In this document: in pieces, positions 23,191 to 34,399 of the stretch
How positions within the stretch are numbered: the stretch's first letter is position 1
Layout of the letters: each line of letters starts with the position of its first letter
Assembly: GCF_000208745.1 (NCBI RefSeq)
Contig: NC_030851.1
Span: forward strand, 36,353,442 to 36,417,441
Reading direction: 5' to 3'
Source of the DNA: Theobroma cacao
Taxonomy: Eukaryota; Streptophyta; Magnoliopsida; Malvales; Malvaceae
DNA: 64,000 nt
Position numbers and translations under genes: made by a program
Notes under the pieces: model-generated
What the model was told of the DNA's origin: nothing
Database searches by the model: none
Seen by the model: only the letters and a program-made list of their open reading frames with translations

Positions 23191-23945
23191 AAACATCATT
23201 TTCTAAATGCATATGATACAATTTGCTATCATGATATGTAAATGCTTAACTTTTAGGATGATGTCAAGCATCCATGTTTATGGTTTCTCAAAGATTTTAA
23301 AATTTCATGATTTTCCACCTCTTATCATTTTCCTTTTGGTTTGGATCAAATTTCAGCCTTGTACCATTCAATTAACTGGCCCTCTATAAAACAACTCGTC
23401 TATTTTAACACTTCTATTCCACTTTGTCAATTTAGAAATTTTGAAAATCCTTTTGAATTCAATTCTTTATCATCCTCAAATTCCATCCAAAGCAATTTAA
23501 AAGTCTTTCATGTTTGTTACGGTTCATTTATTCATTTTCATTTAAAATTTTGTGATAAATATGATACATTGCACATTTTTTTGATTTTGTGGGAAAGTAA
23601 TGAAACAACAAAATGAAGATATCAAGGAAAGCATGATTTTCATTTAGTATTATGGCGAAAGAGTCAAATTTTCGAAAAAAGATACAACATCCAAGTAATG
23701 AATATTTGAACAATTATGAACAAACTGAATCCGAAAATCCTTTTAAGCAAAAACATTTATTGATGTCCTTAGTTCCTTTTGAACATTTCTAATTGGCCCG
23801 TGCCCTTGTCTTGTTTTGGTATCTGCACGTCATCTTGCCCCTTACTATCTATCTTTGTGCTCAAGTCCCCTTTTTAGGTTTTCAACTTATGCATGTTTTT
23901 TTGGTTCAAATTGCCTTTTTGAGTTTTCACCTTGAATATTTTCTT
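23191..23945. other. 3' UTR of the outer Ogre-type element
   Basis: Noncoding AT-rich DNA between the tandem repeats and the integrase end. The small ORFs here have no recognised domain. Confidence 0.55.
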
Positions 23946-25130
23946 GTTTTTTCCAAGCATAGTATATCTTGACTAAATCAACATTTATTAGATTTAGCAA
24001 ATCATCCCCATCCATTTTCGCTAGGATGAATGCTTTCCTTGAAAAAGCCTTCTTTACCACATATGGGCCTTGTCAATTTGGTGCTCTTTTCCCTCAAGGA
24101 TCATGTTGAATAGGGAGAATATTCTTTAAAACCAATTCTCCTTTTCAAAAGCATCGGGGGTGAACTTTCTTGACATGTGCTCGTGCCATTCTCTGTTGAT
24201 GCGATTGACAATGACAAAGTGCCGTAAGTCTTTTTTCCTCTATCAAATTTAGCTACTCATAATGAGCGTGCACCCATTCTGTTTCTTCTAATTCAACCTC
24301 ATTCAAAACTCTCAAAAAAGGAATTTGAACTTCAATATGTATTACTACATTCATCCCATACACTAAATAAAATGAGGTAGCCCTTGTGTATGTGCGTACA
24401 GATGTTCGATAAGCATGCAAGGCAAATGACAACTTCTCAAGCCAATCTTTGTACACTTCACTCATTTTTGCTATAATTTTCTTGTTGGCGGCCTTTATAA
24501 TTCCATTCATCTTTAGGCGATACGATGTAAAATTATGATGCTTAATTTTAAATTGAACATAAATTTCAGCCATCATCGTATCATTGAGATTGCGTGCATT
24601 ATTCAAAATAATCTTTCTTGGGAGTCCATATCGACAAATCACCTTTTTCTTGATGAGCTTGTAAACAGCTGTTTGTGTTACATTAGCATAAGAGGCTTCT
24701 TTTACCCATTTTGTAAAATAATCAATAACCACCAAGATGAATTGATGTCCATTCGAAGCTTTGGGAGTGATAGGTTTGATAACATCCATTCCTTACACAG
24801 AGAAAGACCATAGAGGTGTTAAGACATGTAAAGGGGCTAGAGGGACATGAATCTTATCTACGTAGATCTAGCATTTGTGACACTTCTAGCAAAATTGATG
24901 CAATCACTTTCCATTGTCAACCAATAATAGCTAGTCCTCATGATTTGTCTAGCCATCAAATGTCCACTCGCATGTGTTCCACAATCACCTTCATGAACTT
25001 CCTCGATGATTATTGTAGCTTTAATAGCGCTCATACATCTTAACAACGTTTGATCTCTACTTCTTTTATACAAGATTTCACCATCGAGGAAGAAACTCAC
25101 AGCTAATCTCTTTATGATCCTTTTGTCATT
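23946..25130 (-). pseudogene. Outer Ogre-type integrase, mutated
   Basis: The minus strand shows a zinc-binding region (25100-24858, THASGHLMARQIMRTSYYWL). A 178-codon core frame (24789-24253) follows, with MDVIKPITPKASNGHQFILV and VIDYFTKWVKEASYANV, and near 24000-23950 a C-terminal MDGDDLLNLINVDLVKIYYA. The first catalytic Asp (VIDYF) is present. At the second Asp the sequence is ILNNARN instead of the usual SDNASN, and at the Glu it is GIIKAANK where the inner copy has GAVEVANK. Two of the three DDE residues are therefore lost. The core also differs from the inner copy at many positions, so this element is much older. Confidence 0.88.
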
Positions 25131-25820
25131 CTCAAAAGCTTTTTTAGGGTATTATCGATATATGACATATTGTAAAATATCATAATACCAATGTTTTCCA
25201 TTAATCTTCTCCTCTATATTGGAACAATGTTCAGGTGACTTTTGCAAACTTATCCTGATAGGCTAAACCTCAAATTCAATGCATACTTTGAACATTACTG
25301 CCAATGTTGCTAAAGCATCAGTGGTTTAATTTCATCTCGAGGAAAGTGATTAAGGTGTATCTTATCAAAATTTTTAATCAATTTTGCTATATATTTTTTG
25401 TGTAAAATTAGCTCTAATTTTTTCATTTCCTATTGTCCTTGTAGTTGATAAATGGCCAAGGCAGAATCTCCATACACTTCGAGTTCATCAATTTCTCTCT
25501 CAATTGTTGTTTAAAGGCCCATAACACATGCCTCGTATTCTGTGACATTGTTAGTGCTAGGGAACCCTAATCTTGTAGTAACAAGGTAGTACATCCCATC
25601 TAGTGAAATCAAAACTAACCTAATACCATGCCCCAAGGCATTTGAAGCTCTATAAAAAACATTTTCCAGACCCTGCTTTTTGTTAATTCTTCTTTCTAAG
25701 TTTGGAAAATAGTCATTAAATCTTATCTGAAAATTTAAACTTCATGGGTTCATAATCATCTATAACTCAATCTGCGAGAAACTCAGTAATCGTACTCCCT
25801 TTAATTACTTTTTGGGATAC
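25131..25820 (-). pseudogene. Outer Ogre-type archaeal-like second RNase H, 3' portion
   Basis: The minus strand reads TNNVTEYEACVMGL, a stop, then EIDELEVYGDSALAIYQL, the typical aRNH signature of Tat/Ogre elements. The VYGDSAL box with its acidic residue is kept here while it is lost in the inner element. The sequence is cut at 25820/25826 by the inner Ogre, in the linker that precedes this domain (matching SQKVIKGS). Confidence 0.8.
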
Positions 25821-25825
25821 GTATA
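25821..25825. repeat. Target site duplication GTATA, left copy
   Basis: GTATA lies directly before the LTR start TGTCGTAAC at 25826 and is repeated at 41538-41542 directly after the right LTR. Confidence 0.92.
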
Positions 25826-27802
25826 TGTCGTAACGTGTAGGTCTGGGAACCCATCCGCTAGACGCCGACAAAAATCGAGTAACTAGGAGTCGTCACCAAT
25901 CTTTTTATTTAGGTGTGATTAGCCACCTGTTAACTCGATTCTAATTGACGAAATTCTAAATTAATTTTAGGTCCGTCAAGAGAACGAGAATTGGTCTACG
26001 TTTTTTTAGAGATGGGTTCGGGAGTGCGATTACGCACGGAGAAGGGTTAGCACCTTCGTGGAGCCTGTTCCACGAATGGTACCATTTAATCTTAAATTAT
26101 CCTATCATGGCCTACATTGATTTTATTCTTATGTCTCCTTAGCCTTTGCTTATTAACTAATTATTTGGTTGATTGAGTTTTTTACTTAGTTTTACGTACG
26201 CATGTGATGCAATCATAAAATGATGTCATAATTTATTCAATTTTAAATAATGAGGTCGACAATCGCTTATCAAAAAATCATTCGTAGACTATCCCAATGC
26301 TTTGGTGAAGTCTCGAATTTTTCCTCACTTAGGGATATCCTGGGAAAAACTCGTCCCTATGAGTTCTTTGGAGAAATCCCATCATCAGGATTCTCGCCCC
26401 ATTAACAAGAAGAATGTGGCATGCTATGACAATATAAAATGATAATGCCTATATGATTGCGTTTGTTGATTTAGTTAGTTAAAATTCATGTGATAATGTG
26501 TTTAATAATTTAGAATGATTTATTGCTTTGTTTACATATTTATTATTATTATTTTTATATATATTATTTTTTAACAACAATTATTTGAATTAATGAGTAT
26601 TGAAGCATAGAGTTCGGATTTATCTCGACGCTTTAGTGAAAATTCGTCTCGAACTCCACACCTAAGTAACCTACTTGAAAGAGGCAACTCTTTGCCCTTT
26701 TTTAGGTGAAATTCTATCATCCAATCACTTAAAATAACTATTTTTATTTTATTTTATTTTTTATACTAATTATATTTACATCATGTATTGTTGTTATTTT
26801 TTTTATTTATCATCGGTTTTAAAATTAAGCTAAATTTACATTTAATTTGAGTAAAATGGCTAAATTCAAAATCAGTTAAAACAAGCTCAAATCCATGGAG
26901 AATTATACATTTTCGGGCTTAGATTAGCCCAAATAAATGACACATAAAAGGCCCAAAACTGCACCATGAAATCTGCTTAGCAAGCCTGCAATACTACTCT
27001 TCAAGACTCTTATTTGGTGTTTGTGACACTGCTCTATACGACGCCGTTTAGGCTTTAACCTTTTTAGTTCCCCACTCCCCTAAAACGGTGCCATTTGGCT
27101 CTCTTATACCTGGGTATAAAAACCCCTTTTTTACCCTTCCCTCTTCACTCTCTCTCTCTAGCCGGTCACTCTCTCCCTTCTCTCTAAAAGTTTCCTTTTT
27201 CTCTTTCTCTCAACTCCTCCCACCGACCTTCACTGTCGTCAGATCTAGCACCGATAGCACTGTCTTCGCACTCCCTCGTTCCTCTCTTTTTCACTTAATT
27301 GGCGTCCAGCCTTTCTCCGACAATCTCTATCTCTCTTACTCCCTGCCTTAGATCGACAGATCTGAATCTCCAAAAGTCCCCCATTTGTGCCGTCGGCCAG
27401 ATCTCACTATCTCTCCCTCTTAATCGTCGATTCGACCCCCTTTAGCCAAAAAAAAAAAACTCTCATTTTAACTACCCAAAAAAGCCTCTTCCTTTTTGCC
27501 TACTACCAGCCCCCTTTTAAGAGCTGGATTGTCCAAAAATTTTTACAATCTAACGATGAAATCATGCTCTTCTGAGCATGATTTCACAAGGCTCAAGCAT
27601 AAATAGGGGCTAATTACCGAACGTAAATATTCCCCAAAATTCAGCTACTTTTCAGGGGACTTAAGTGCCCCGTAATGATGTACCAGAGAAGGGGGCTGAG
27701 TACATGCTTAGTCTTCTCCTTATTTTCTTCTCTTTCCTTTTTATTATTAATATTTTTTTATTTTTATTTTTATTTTTGGTTGATTTTGAATGGGTGTCTA
27801 TA
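25826..27802 (-). repeat. 3' LTR of the inner Ogre-type element
   Basis: It spans TGTCGTAACGTG to GGTGTCTATA on the plus strand and aligns throughout with 39554-41537. It keeps a 12-bp stretch near its start (TGTAGGTCTGGG) that the other LTR has lost. The older outer LTR has a related stretch there, so the 5' LTR probably suffered a deletion. Confidence 0.95.
27115..27122 (+). promoter_or_regulatory. TATA-like box and pyrimidine tract, antisense strand of 3' LTR
   Basis: GGGTATAAAAACCCC is followed by a long CT-rich run with TCTCTCTCTCTAG, a layout typical of plant core promoters. It faces into the element, opposite to its coding sense. On the other strand a weaker TATAAGAG (27107-27100) overlaps the same area. 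Confidence 0.4.
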
Positions 27803-27817
27803 GTTGCCCCTCTTTGC
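27803..27817 (-). other. Polypurine tract of the inner Ogre-type element
   Basis: The minus strand reads GCAAAGAGGGGCAAC immediately before the 3' LTR, the expected place and form of a plus-strand primer site. Confidence 0.85.
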
Positions 27818-27869
27818 ACATTCCTAAGAATCAAGAATAGTGCAAAGATGTAGACATCGCATTCGGCTT

Positions 27870-28378
27870 ATCTTGAGGTAAGTTTGTTTTGAGCAATTCA
27901 ATCTAGGCTTCACCTACTTTGAAACAAGTTTGAGAATGAAATCCCTAAACTAAGTTCGAAAAAAATGAAATTTCTAAGCTTGATTTAGGTACGACTTATC
28001 TCACGACAAGTTTGATTGAAATTCTTAGACTTGATCTAGGCTCGACCTATCTTAAAACAGGTTCAATTTAAAAAAAAAATTGACATTCCTAGACTTGATC
28101 TAGGCTTGACCTATCTTAAAACAGGTTCGAATTAAAATTGAAATTTCTAGACTTAATATAGGCTCGACCTATCTCAAAACAAGTTCGATTAAAAGAGTAA
28201 AATTCTTAGACTTGATCTAAGCTCAACCTTTCTCACAACAGGTTTGATTAAAAAATTGAAATTTCTAGACTTGATCTAGGCTTGACTTATCTCACAACAG
28301 GTTCGATTAAAAGATTGAAATTTCTAGACTTGATCTAGGCTCGACCTATCTTAAAACAGGTTCGATTTAAAAAGTCTA
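27870..28378. repeat. Tandem repeat array, about 55-65 bp unit, inner Ogre 3' UTR
   Basis: The unit is roughly TAGACTTGATCTAGGCTCGA / CCTATCTTAAAACAGGTTCG / ATTAAAAGATTGAAATTTC. It repeats about eight times with substitutions and small length differences. It lies in the 3' UTR near the polypurine tract. It shares no sequence with the outer element's array, although both sit in the same position. Confidence 0.92.
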
Positions 28379-29300
28379 ATGTCAACTTCACAATGAAAAA
28401 AATTCAAATCCTTCTATTAAAGCTTTACGACCTCAACATTTTAGGTCAGGTGGATTCCTACTTCCGAAGCTTGGGACATTAATTTTGGTTTCTTGTTTTG
28501 AAAATGACCATGTGCATGGCTAGGCATGTATGCATGATTGAAATAATAGAATGCTTTGATGTTTATGATTCATTAAGGTTTCAAGACCCTTCTTTTGCTT
28601 CATCCAATTTTTAACTGTAACTTTCGATCATCTTTGCCTGTTTACTTTCCTTTTGGTTACTTTAGGTAACTCTAGATTTTCCCTAAGCACCCTTTTTTTT
28701 TTTTACATTTGACTTTTTACTTAGGTTTAAAGCTCTGCCATTCCTTTTTCTCATCATTAAGTCTTTTGTTGAACAATGAGTGTAATTTCTTGCTTAATTA
28801 GTTTCCTTCTTTTACCAGTCATCATTCATTTCTATGACAATCATCATGTGAAATCATGGGATGGTTAAGAACAAGAAGGTTAAAATAAAGAAGAAAAGGA
28901 GAGTTTCATATATGAGAGTTTAAATAATTCAAGGAATAAAGAATTTACAGAGCAAACATTAGATCTTTTTAAGTAATGAACACTTGGACCATCCAGAGAA
29001 AATAATTTGATTTTCGACTTCAAGAATTGTCCTTGATTGATGCCTTGAGCAAATCTGTAGGCTGTAGACCTTATAACTCCCCCTATTTTGTGAAATTGTG
29101 GAGCTCCATTCATAGTGTTTTTTTACCTTACTTTTGTACTCTACTTGGATTGACAATTTCATTCCAAATTCCTGCCTTTTGGCCTCAAGCCACTATTTTC
29201 GGGTTTTCAACATGAGCCTCCTCCTTTGGGTATAAGTTGCCTTTTTCAGGTTTTCAACACAAACCCCCTCTCTTTTTATTTATTTATATATATTTTTTTA
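28379..29300. other. 3' UTR of the inner Ogre-type element
   Basis: Noncoding interval between the tandem array and the integrase C terminus. The ORFs here (for example 28880-29113) lack recognisable domains. Confidence 0.6.
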
Positions 29301-29305
29301 TTTTT

Positions 29306-30520
29306 TTAAGCATAGTACTTCTTCACCACATCCGTATTTATCGGATTAGGTAGATCTTTCCCGTCCATGTCAGCCAAAATTAAAGGTCTTCCCAAAAAAG
29401 CCTTATTTACCACATATGGTCTTTCCCAATTTGACATCCACTTTCTCCGAAAATCAGTTTGATTAGGGAGTATTCTCTTGAGAACCAACTCTTATTCTCG
29501 AAACTGCCTAGGACGAACTTTTTTCTCATATGCCCCGTATCATCTGTCGTTGAAACATTTGACCATGACATAGGGCGGCAAGTCTCTTTTCTTCAATTAG
29601 ATTCAGTTGCTCTTGGCGGGAGTGGACCCATTCAGCTTCTTCCAACTTTGTCTCCATTAACACCCTCAATGATGAGATTTCTACTTCAACAGGTAGAATT
29701 GCTTCTGTACCATATACTAATGAGTATGGAGTTGCTCCTATGGAGGTACGCACAGAAGTTCGATATGCGTGCAAAGCAAAAGGAAGTTTCTCATGCCAAT
29801 CTTTATAAACTTCAATCATTTTTCAATAATCCTCTTGATGTTTTTATTGGCCACTTCTACCGCTCCATTCATCTTGGGACGGTAAGTTGTTGAGTTTTGA
29901 TGCTTAATCTTGAATTTAGCACAAACCTCCCTTACCATTGTACCATTCAAATTGCTTGCATTATCAGAAATGATCTTTTCTGGAAGCCCATACCGACATA
30001 TTTATCTCCTTTTTGATGAACTTACACACCATTTTTTGCATCACATTAGCATAGGAAGCTGCTTCTACCCATTTTGTGAAGTAATCAATGGCCACCAATA
30101 TAAATCGATGTCCATTAGAAGCTTTTGGAGTAACGAGCCCAATCACATCCATCCCCCATATTGAAAAAGGCCAAGGCGCCATGAAGACGTGTAATGGAGA
30201 TGGTGGAGCATGGATTTTATCAGCATAAATTTGACATTTGTGCCACTTTTGAGCAAAATTTATACAATCTGCTTCCAGTGTCAACCAAAAGTATCTAGCC
30301 CTCATAATTTATCTGGCTAACATATGTCCACTGGCATAAGCTCCACATCATCCCTCATGGACTTCTTTAATTATCTTATTAGCTTCAGCTGCATCCACAC
30401 ATCTGAGGAGAATTTGATCCTGGTTTCTTTTGTAGAGTATGTCCCCATTGAGGAAAAAACCCATTGCTAACCTTCTGAGTAATCTCTTGTCATTCTCTGT
30501 GCATTCTCAAGATACACCTG
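29306..30520 (-). pseudogene. Inner Ogre-type integrase, two frameshifts
   Basis: The minus strand holds the core domain in three frames. GMDVIGLVTPKASNGHRFIL and AIDYFTKWVEAASYANV lie at 30305-29964, then SDNASNLNG and GAVEVANKNIKRI, then VYKDWHEKLPFALHAYRTSV and GATPYSLVYGTEAILPVEVE (29819-29526). The C-terminal MDGKDLPNPINTDVVKKYYA is at 29488-29306. One extra A near 30000 and one lost base near 29820 break the frame. All three DDE residues (in AIDYF, SDNAS, GAVEV) remain. The zinc-binding segment upstream (30520-30240) has RARYFWLTLEADCINF and WHKCQIY, where a Cys of the usual CHKC pair is replaced. Confidence 0.9.
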
Positions 30521-30772
30521 ATGCTTAATGTATTGCATGATATCATAGTACCATGGTTTACCGTCAGGTTCTTCTTCAACATTCATACAATATGCAGAGA
30601 CCCCCTAAAATTTCCAAATTAAAAGGACGGATGTCAACCCCGTTATTTATTTTGAACATTGCTGCTAGAGTGGCTAGAGCATCGGCAATCTGGTTTTCTT
30701 CTCGAGGCAAATGATAAAAGCTAATTTTCTTGAATTGTTTACTTAATTCTACAACTAGCTTTCTGTATGGAA

Positions 30773-31162
30773 CTAGTTTAGAATCTCTAGTTTCTCATTA
30801 TGTTCGTAAACTTCTATCGTGTCGGCCTTTATGTCGATTGCTGCTTGTAAACCCATCACCAACTCCTCATACTCTGCCATATTATTAGTACAGTTGAAAT
30901 TCAACCTTGCCGTAGCTGGATAATACTTTCCATCTGGAGAAATTAACACTGCTCTAATTTCGTGCCCCAAAGCATTAGACTCCCCATCAAAATACATTTT
31001 CCAGAAATTAAGTTCATTGGGACCTTCTTTTTCTACGTGTAAGATGGCCATCAAATCTTGATCTGGAAAATCGAAACTTACAAGTTCATAATTCTCAGCA
31101 GCTCGAACTGCAAGGAAATCAACAATGAAGCTTTCTTTGATTGACTTTTGAGACACAAACAC
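30773..31162 (-). pseudogene. Inner Ogre-type second (archaeal-like) RNase H
   Basis: The frame shows WKMYFDGESNALGHEIRAVL, YYPATARLNFNCTNNMAEYE and ELVMGLQAAIDIKADTIEVY. The DG(E)S and NNMAEYEEL boxes keep acidic residues. Where the outer copy has VYGDSAL this one reads VYEHNEKL, so the third catalytic Asp is gone. A second RNase H between the normal RNase H and integrase is a hallmark of Tat/Ogre elements. Confidence 0.88.
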
Positions 31163-31189
31163 AATATCATATTCAGACAGTAGAACTTG

Positions 31190-31501
31190 TCATCGTGCAA
31201 TTCTTCCAGACAAGAAGGGTTTTTCAAAAATATACTTGATGGGATCCAATTTTGCCACCAACCATGTTGTATGATACAACATATATTGCCGGAGCCTTTG
31301 GGCGGTCCATGCTAGCACACAACACATCTTTTCGAGCACAGAGTATTTGGACTCATACTTCGTGAATTTCTTGCTCAGGTAGTATATGACCTGTTCTTTC
31401 TTTCCAGTTTCATCATGTTGCCCCAGTACACATCCCATGGAATTCTTGTTCACAATCAAATACAAAGTAAGAGGTTTTCTTGCCGTTGGTGGTACCAACA
31501 C
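31190..31501 (-). pseudogene. Inner Ogre-type reverse transcriptase-linked RNase H
   Basis: The frame carries LVPPTARKPLTLYLIVNKNS, GCVLGQHDETGKKEQVIYYL, SKKFTKYESKYSVLEKMC and LRQYMLYHTTWLVAKLDPIK, the connection/RNase H segment that follows RT in plant Ty3/gypsy elements. It runs toward the second RNase H on its left. The thumb/linker at 31502-31708 is in another frame. Confidence 0.88.
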
Positions 31502-32500
31502 TGGTGGATTTGTAAGGTACTCTTTGATTTTATCAAAGACTATCTGACATTCTTCATTCCACTCTTCTGGGTCTTGTTTTCAAAGCAGCTTGAAGATTGG
31601 ATCACATTTGAGGGTGAGTTGGGATATAAATCGAGCAATATAGTTCAACCTCTTTAAAAATCCTCTCACTTCTTTTTGCATTTTAGGAGTTGGCAACTCT
31701 TGAATAGCTTATATTTTATCCAGGTCCACTTTAATTCCTTTTTCACTTACTACGAACCCCAACAATTTCCCAAAAGTAGCACAAAAAGTACATTTTGCAA
31801 GATTCAACTTAAGCTGAAATTTTTGCAATCTCTCAAATAATTTCTTGAGATTAACAGTATGATCCCTTTCCGTACAAGACTTTGCAATTATGTTATTCAC
31901 ATACACCTCTATCTCCTTATGCATCATATCATGGAACAAAGTTACCATTGCCCTTTGGTAGCTGGTACCTGCATTCTTCAGTCCAAATGGCATTACTTTG
32001 TAACAAAACGTTCCCCACATGGTTACGAACGTTGTTTTTTCCCATGTCTTCGGGTGCCATCTTAATCTGATTGTATCCAGAAAAACCATCCATAAATGAG
32101 AATAAAGCATGTTTTGCTATATTGTCCATAAGAGTATCGATATGTGGTAAAAGGAAGCTATCCTTCGGACTCGCTCTGTTTAAGTCCCTGTAATCAACAC
32201 ACATTCAAACTTTTCCACCCTTATTAAGAACCGGGACTATATTAGCTACCCATTCAGGATACTTAGCCACCTCCAAGAAACCAGCATCAAATTATTTTTT
32301 TACTGTTTCTTTAATCTTCAGTAACATATCTGGCTTCATCCTTCTTAATTTCTGTTTAATCGATTTGCAATCCGGTCTCCAAGGTAACTTATGCACAACA
32401 ATGTCAGTATTAAGACCCGGCATGTCTTGATATGACCAAGCAAACACATCCACATACTCACGAAGTAATTCTTCTAACTACTGTTGTTCACCAGATGATA
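31502..32500 (-). pseudogene. Inner Ogre-type reverse transcriptase with YVNN active site
   Basis: Finger and palm motifs are CVDYRDLNRASPKDSFLLPH and FSFMDGFSGYNQIKMAPED (32204-32040). After a one-base insertion come FCYKVMPFGLKNAGTSYQRA and EVYVNNIIAKS (31903-31892), then LNLAKCTFCATFGKLLGFVV. The usual YVDD box reads YVNN because two Asp codons became Asn codons (AAT, AAC), both by G-to-A changes. The outer, older copy still has YVDD. Upstream (32500-32205) the frame carries stops, including one between KK and FDAGF. The enzyme cannot be active. Confidence 0.92.
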
Positions 32501-32945
32501 GCTAGGTACCAATCTTAACATCTTTCCTCTCTTCCCCATTTCCCAAGTTAATTGTTTCTGTGAGTTCCTGATGAGGTAAAACCTCCCTTTTTTCCTGTTC
32601 CAACAATCTCGACAAATCAAGGGGTAAGTCATAGTCATCCACTTCCTCTTCATTTTTCAATTCATCAACATTCGAAACTTTCTCGAAATCAAAATTCAAA
32701 TTGTTCTCTAAATTATCTTCGTGTTCATTATTTAAAGACCTGCAAATAGGTAAAATTGGACATGTGTATAGGCAAGTATTTATTGGTTAAAAATAAATGA
32801 AAAGAAAATGTGCGAAAGGTTGACAAATTATGAAACACATCATGCTTTGTCATTTATTTAAATGATTAAGGTAACAGAAAGCCCTACTTAAACAAGAAAT
32901 TACTCCTAACGCCCTTGGGCATAGGCATTTAGGTAAAATCGTTCA
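32501..32945 (-). other. Acidic linker between G-patch region and RT
   Basis: A frame at 32699-32502 encodes an acidic segment with SNVDELKNEEEVDDYDLPLD and SRLLEQEKREVLPHQEL. It links the protease/G-patch part to RT, and a comparable acidic linker is present in the outer element near 43100-42900. A short noncoding-looking stretch lies at 32740-32945. Confidence 0.6.
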
Positions 32946-33569
32946 TTACATTTTCAAAGACTTAAAGATGACAAGTAACTCCTTGGCTGTCCAATTGATT
33001 AGTTCCTCTCCAAGCAGTACTAGATACACCGCAGAGACCTTATCGTCAGGTTTTTCATCTTTGATCATATGGATTGATAGCTCAAACATCTGCAAAACTC
33101 GATTACCCTTTGTCAGTGCTTTGGGGTGAATGTAACCTACAGAGCGAAAAGTCTCATACAGGTACGAAATTGTCCTTTTCCCAAATTTTTCTTCCTTTCC
33201 CTTGAGCTGAACCATCCTCTTGATTTTCTTTTGGGCTACTAATTTCTTTCTCTCTTCTTTGGTAGGTTTGTACCCCAAACCAAACCTTTCTTCATTCTTA
33301 ATCGAAATCAAAGGACGGTTAATTCCTTGTAAATTCTTCCCTAGCCCTAGACCAGCACGGTACCCTTTTCTCACTGTCTGTTTAACCTCTATTTTAGTTA
33401 CTGTTGATAAGTGAGGAGTTGGTATCACTGCCCCTTCTCCCACATAAGTAGCATTAACAAATTCAAAAGATTTGAATGAGCATTCAGGGACTTCTTTTGC
33501 CGCTTCTACATAGGGAGTAAATGAGGATTGGATGGCTAATATATCTTCTTTCGCAGAGATGCTTATCAA
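32946..33569 (-). pseudogene. Inner Ogre-type post-protease region with G-patch motif
   Basis: A frame of 207 codons contains VRKGYRAGLGLGKNLQGI (residues about 67-84) followed by NEERFGLGYKPTKEERKK, a glycine-rich G-patch-like motif. G-patches after the protease are known in Tat/Ogre-type elements and some retroviruses. The surrounding sequence is basic (KKLVAQKKIKRM). It lies just downstream of the protease frame. Confidence 0.8.
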
Positions 33570-33635
33570 TTGGCCTTCAATTATGAATTTTACCTTTTGA
33601 TGTAGAGAAGATGATACAGCTTCCGTTATATGAAT

Positions 33636-34142
33636 CTACGAGCGTCCTAATAGATAGTTATAAGATGGGAATATGTCCATCACCTGAAATTGGACATTAA
33701 ACATACAGGGATCGATTTTCACTGGTATTTCTATATCACCTATCACTTCCCTTTTAGTTCCATCAATTGCTCTCACTATCATGTGACTGGCCCTTATATA
33801 AGTCATATCGATCGGCAACCTTGTTAATGTTGAACGAGGCATGACATTCAAGGTCGAACCATTGTCAATCAATACTCTGGGTATAGAATGGTCTTTGCAT
33901 CTGATGGTTATGTGGAGAGCCTTGTTATTCCCTCGGCCTCCCGACGAAATTTCTTTATCATTAAAGGCAATGAAGTTCCCCACTGTGATATTTCCCACTA
34001 TATGGTCCAACTTTTCCGCTGATATGTCATGAGCCATGTAAGCTTGATTCAAGACTTTGAGTAACGCATTCCTGTGTGCTTCCAAATTCAAGAGTAAGGA
34101 TAACAACGAAATGCGAGCGGACATTCTCGTCAATTGCTCCAC
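33636..34142 (-). pseudogene. Inner Ogre-type aspartic protease
   Basis: A frame of 168 codons contains the active-site segment RVLIDNGSTLNVMPRSTL at about residues 89-106, with catalytic Asp93. It is followed by DMTYIRASHMIVRAIDGTKR and DIFPSYNYLLGRS, the typical fold of plant Ty3/gypsy proteases ending in LLGR. Upstream residues YMAHDISAEKLDHIVGNI fit Tat-lineage elements. The frame ends at a stop exactly after the LLGRS motif. Confidence 0.9.
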
Positions 34143-34399
34143 TACACTATATTCACTGTGCTTGATAAATTTAAGAAATTCACCTGTTTTTTTCTCCGTG
34201 ATAGGCCTTTTAATCTCGTTGTTCGGAGCAACTGCAGGTTCGGTGGTTTGGTCATTGAGAAAGGTACTTGCTTCTTTCGGATCTTCTCCTTGTTTGAACT
34301 TTTCTTTTTCAACGTTTTCTATTATCTCGGGAGAATAGCATCGCCCACTTCACGTTATACCTCCCACGCCAGTTAGATCTGCAGAAGATACTTGGGAAG

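Noticed and set aside
27088..27351. Plus-strand frame in the Ogre LTR (and its partner at 40833-41222)
   Set aside because: A Ser/Leu/Pro-rich translation of a CT-rich LTR tract; no domain, and differing between the two LTRs.
27870..28378. Regular repeats that could suggest a CRISPR-like array
   Set aside because: Whole units repeat without unique spacers, inside a plant retrotransposon 3' UTR; an ordinary tandem repeat.
29459..29893. Plus-strand frame of 144 codons
   Set aside because: Antisense shadow of the inner Ogre integrase.
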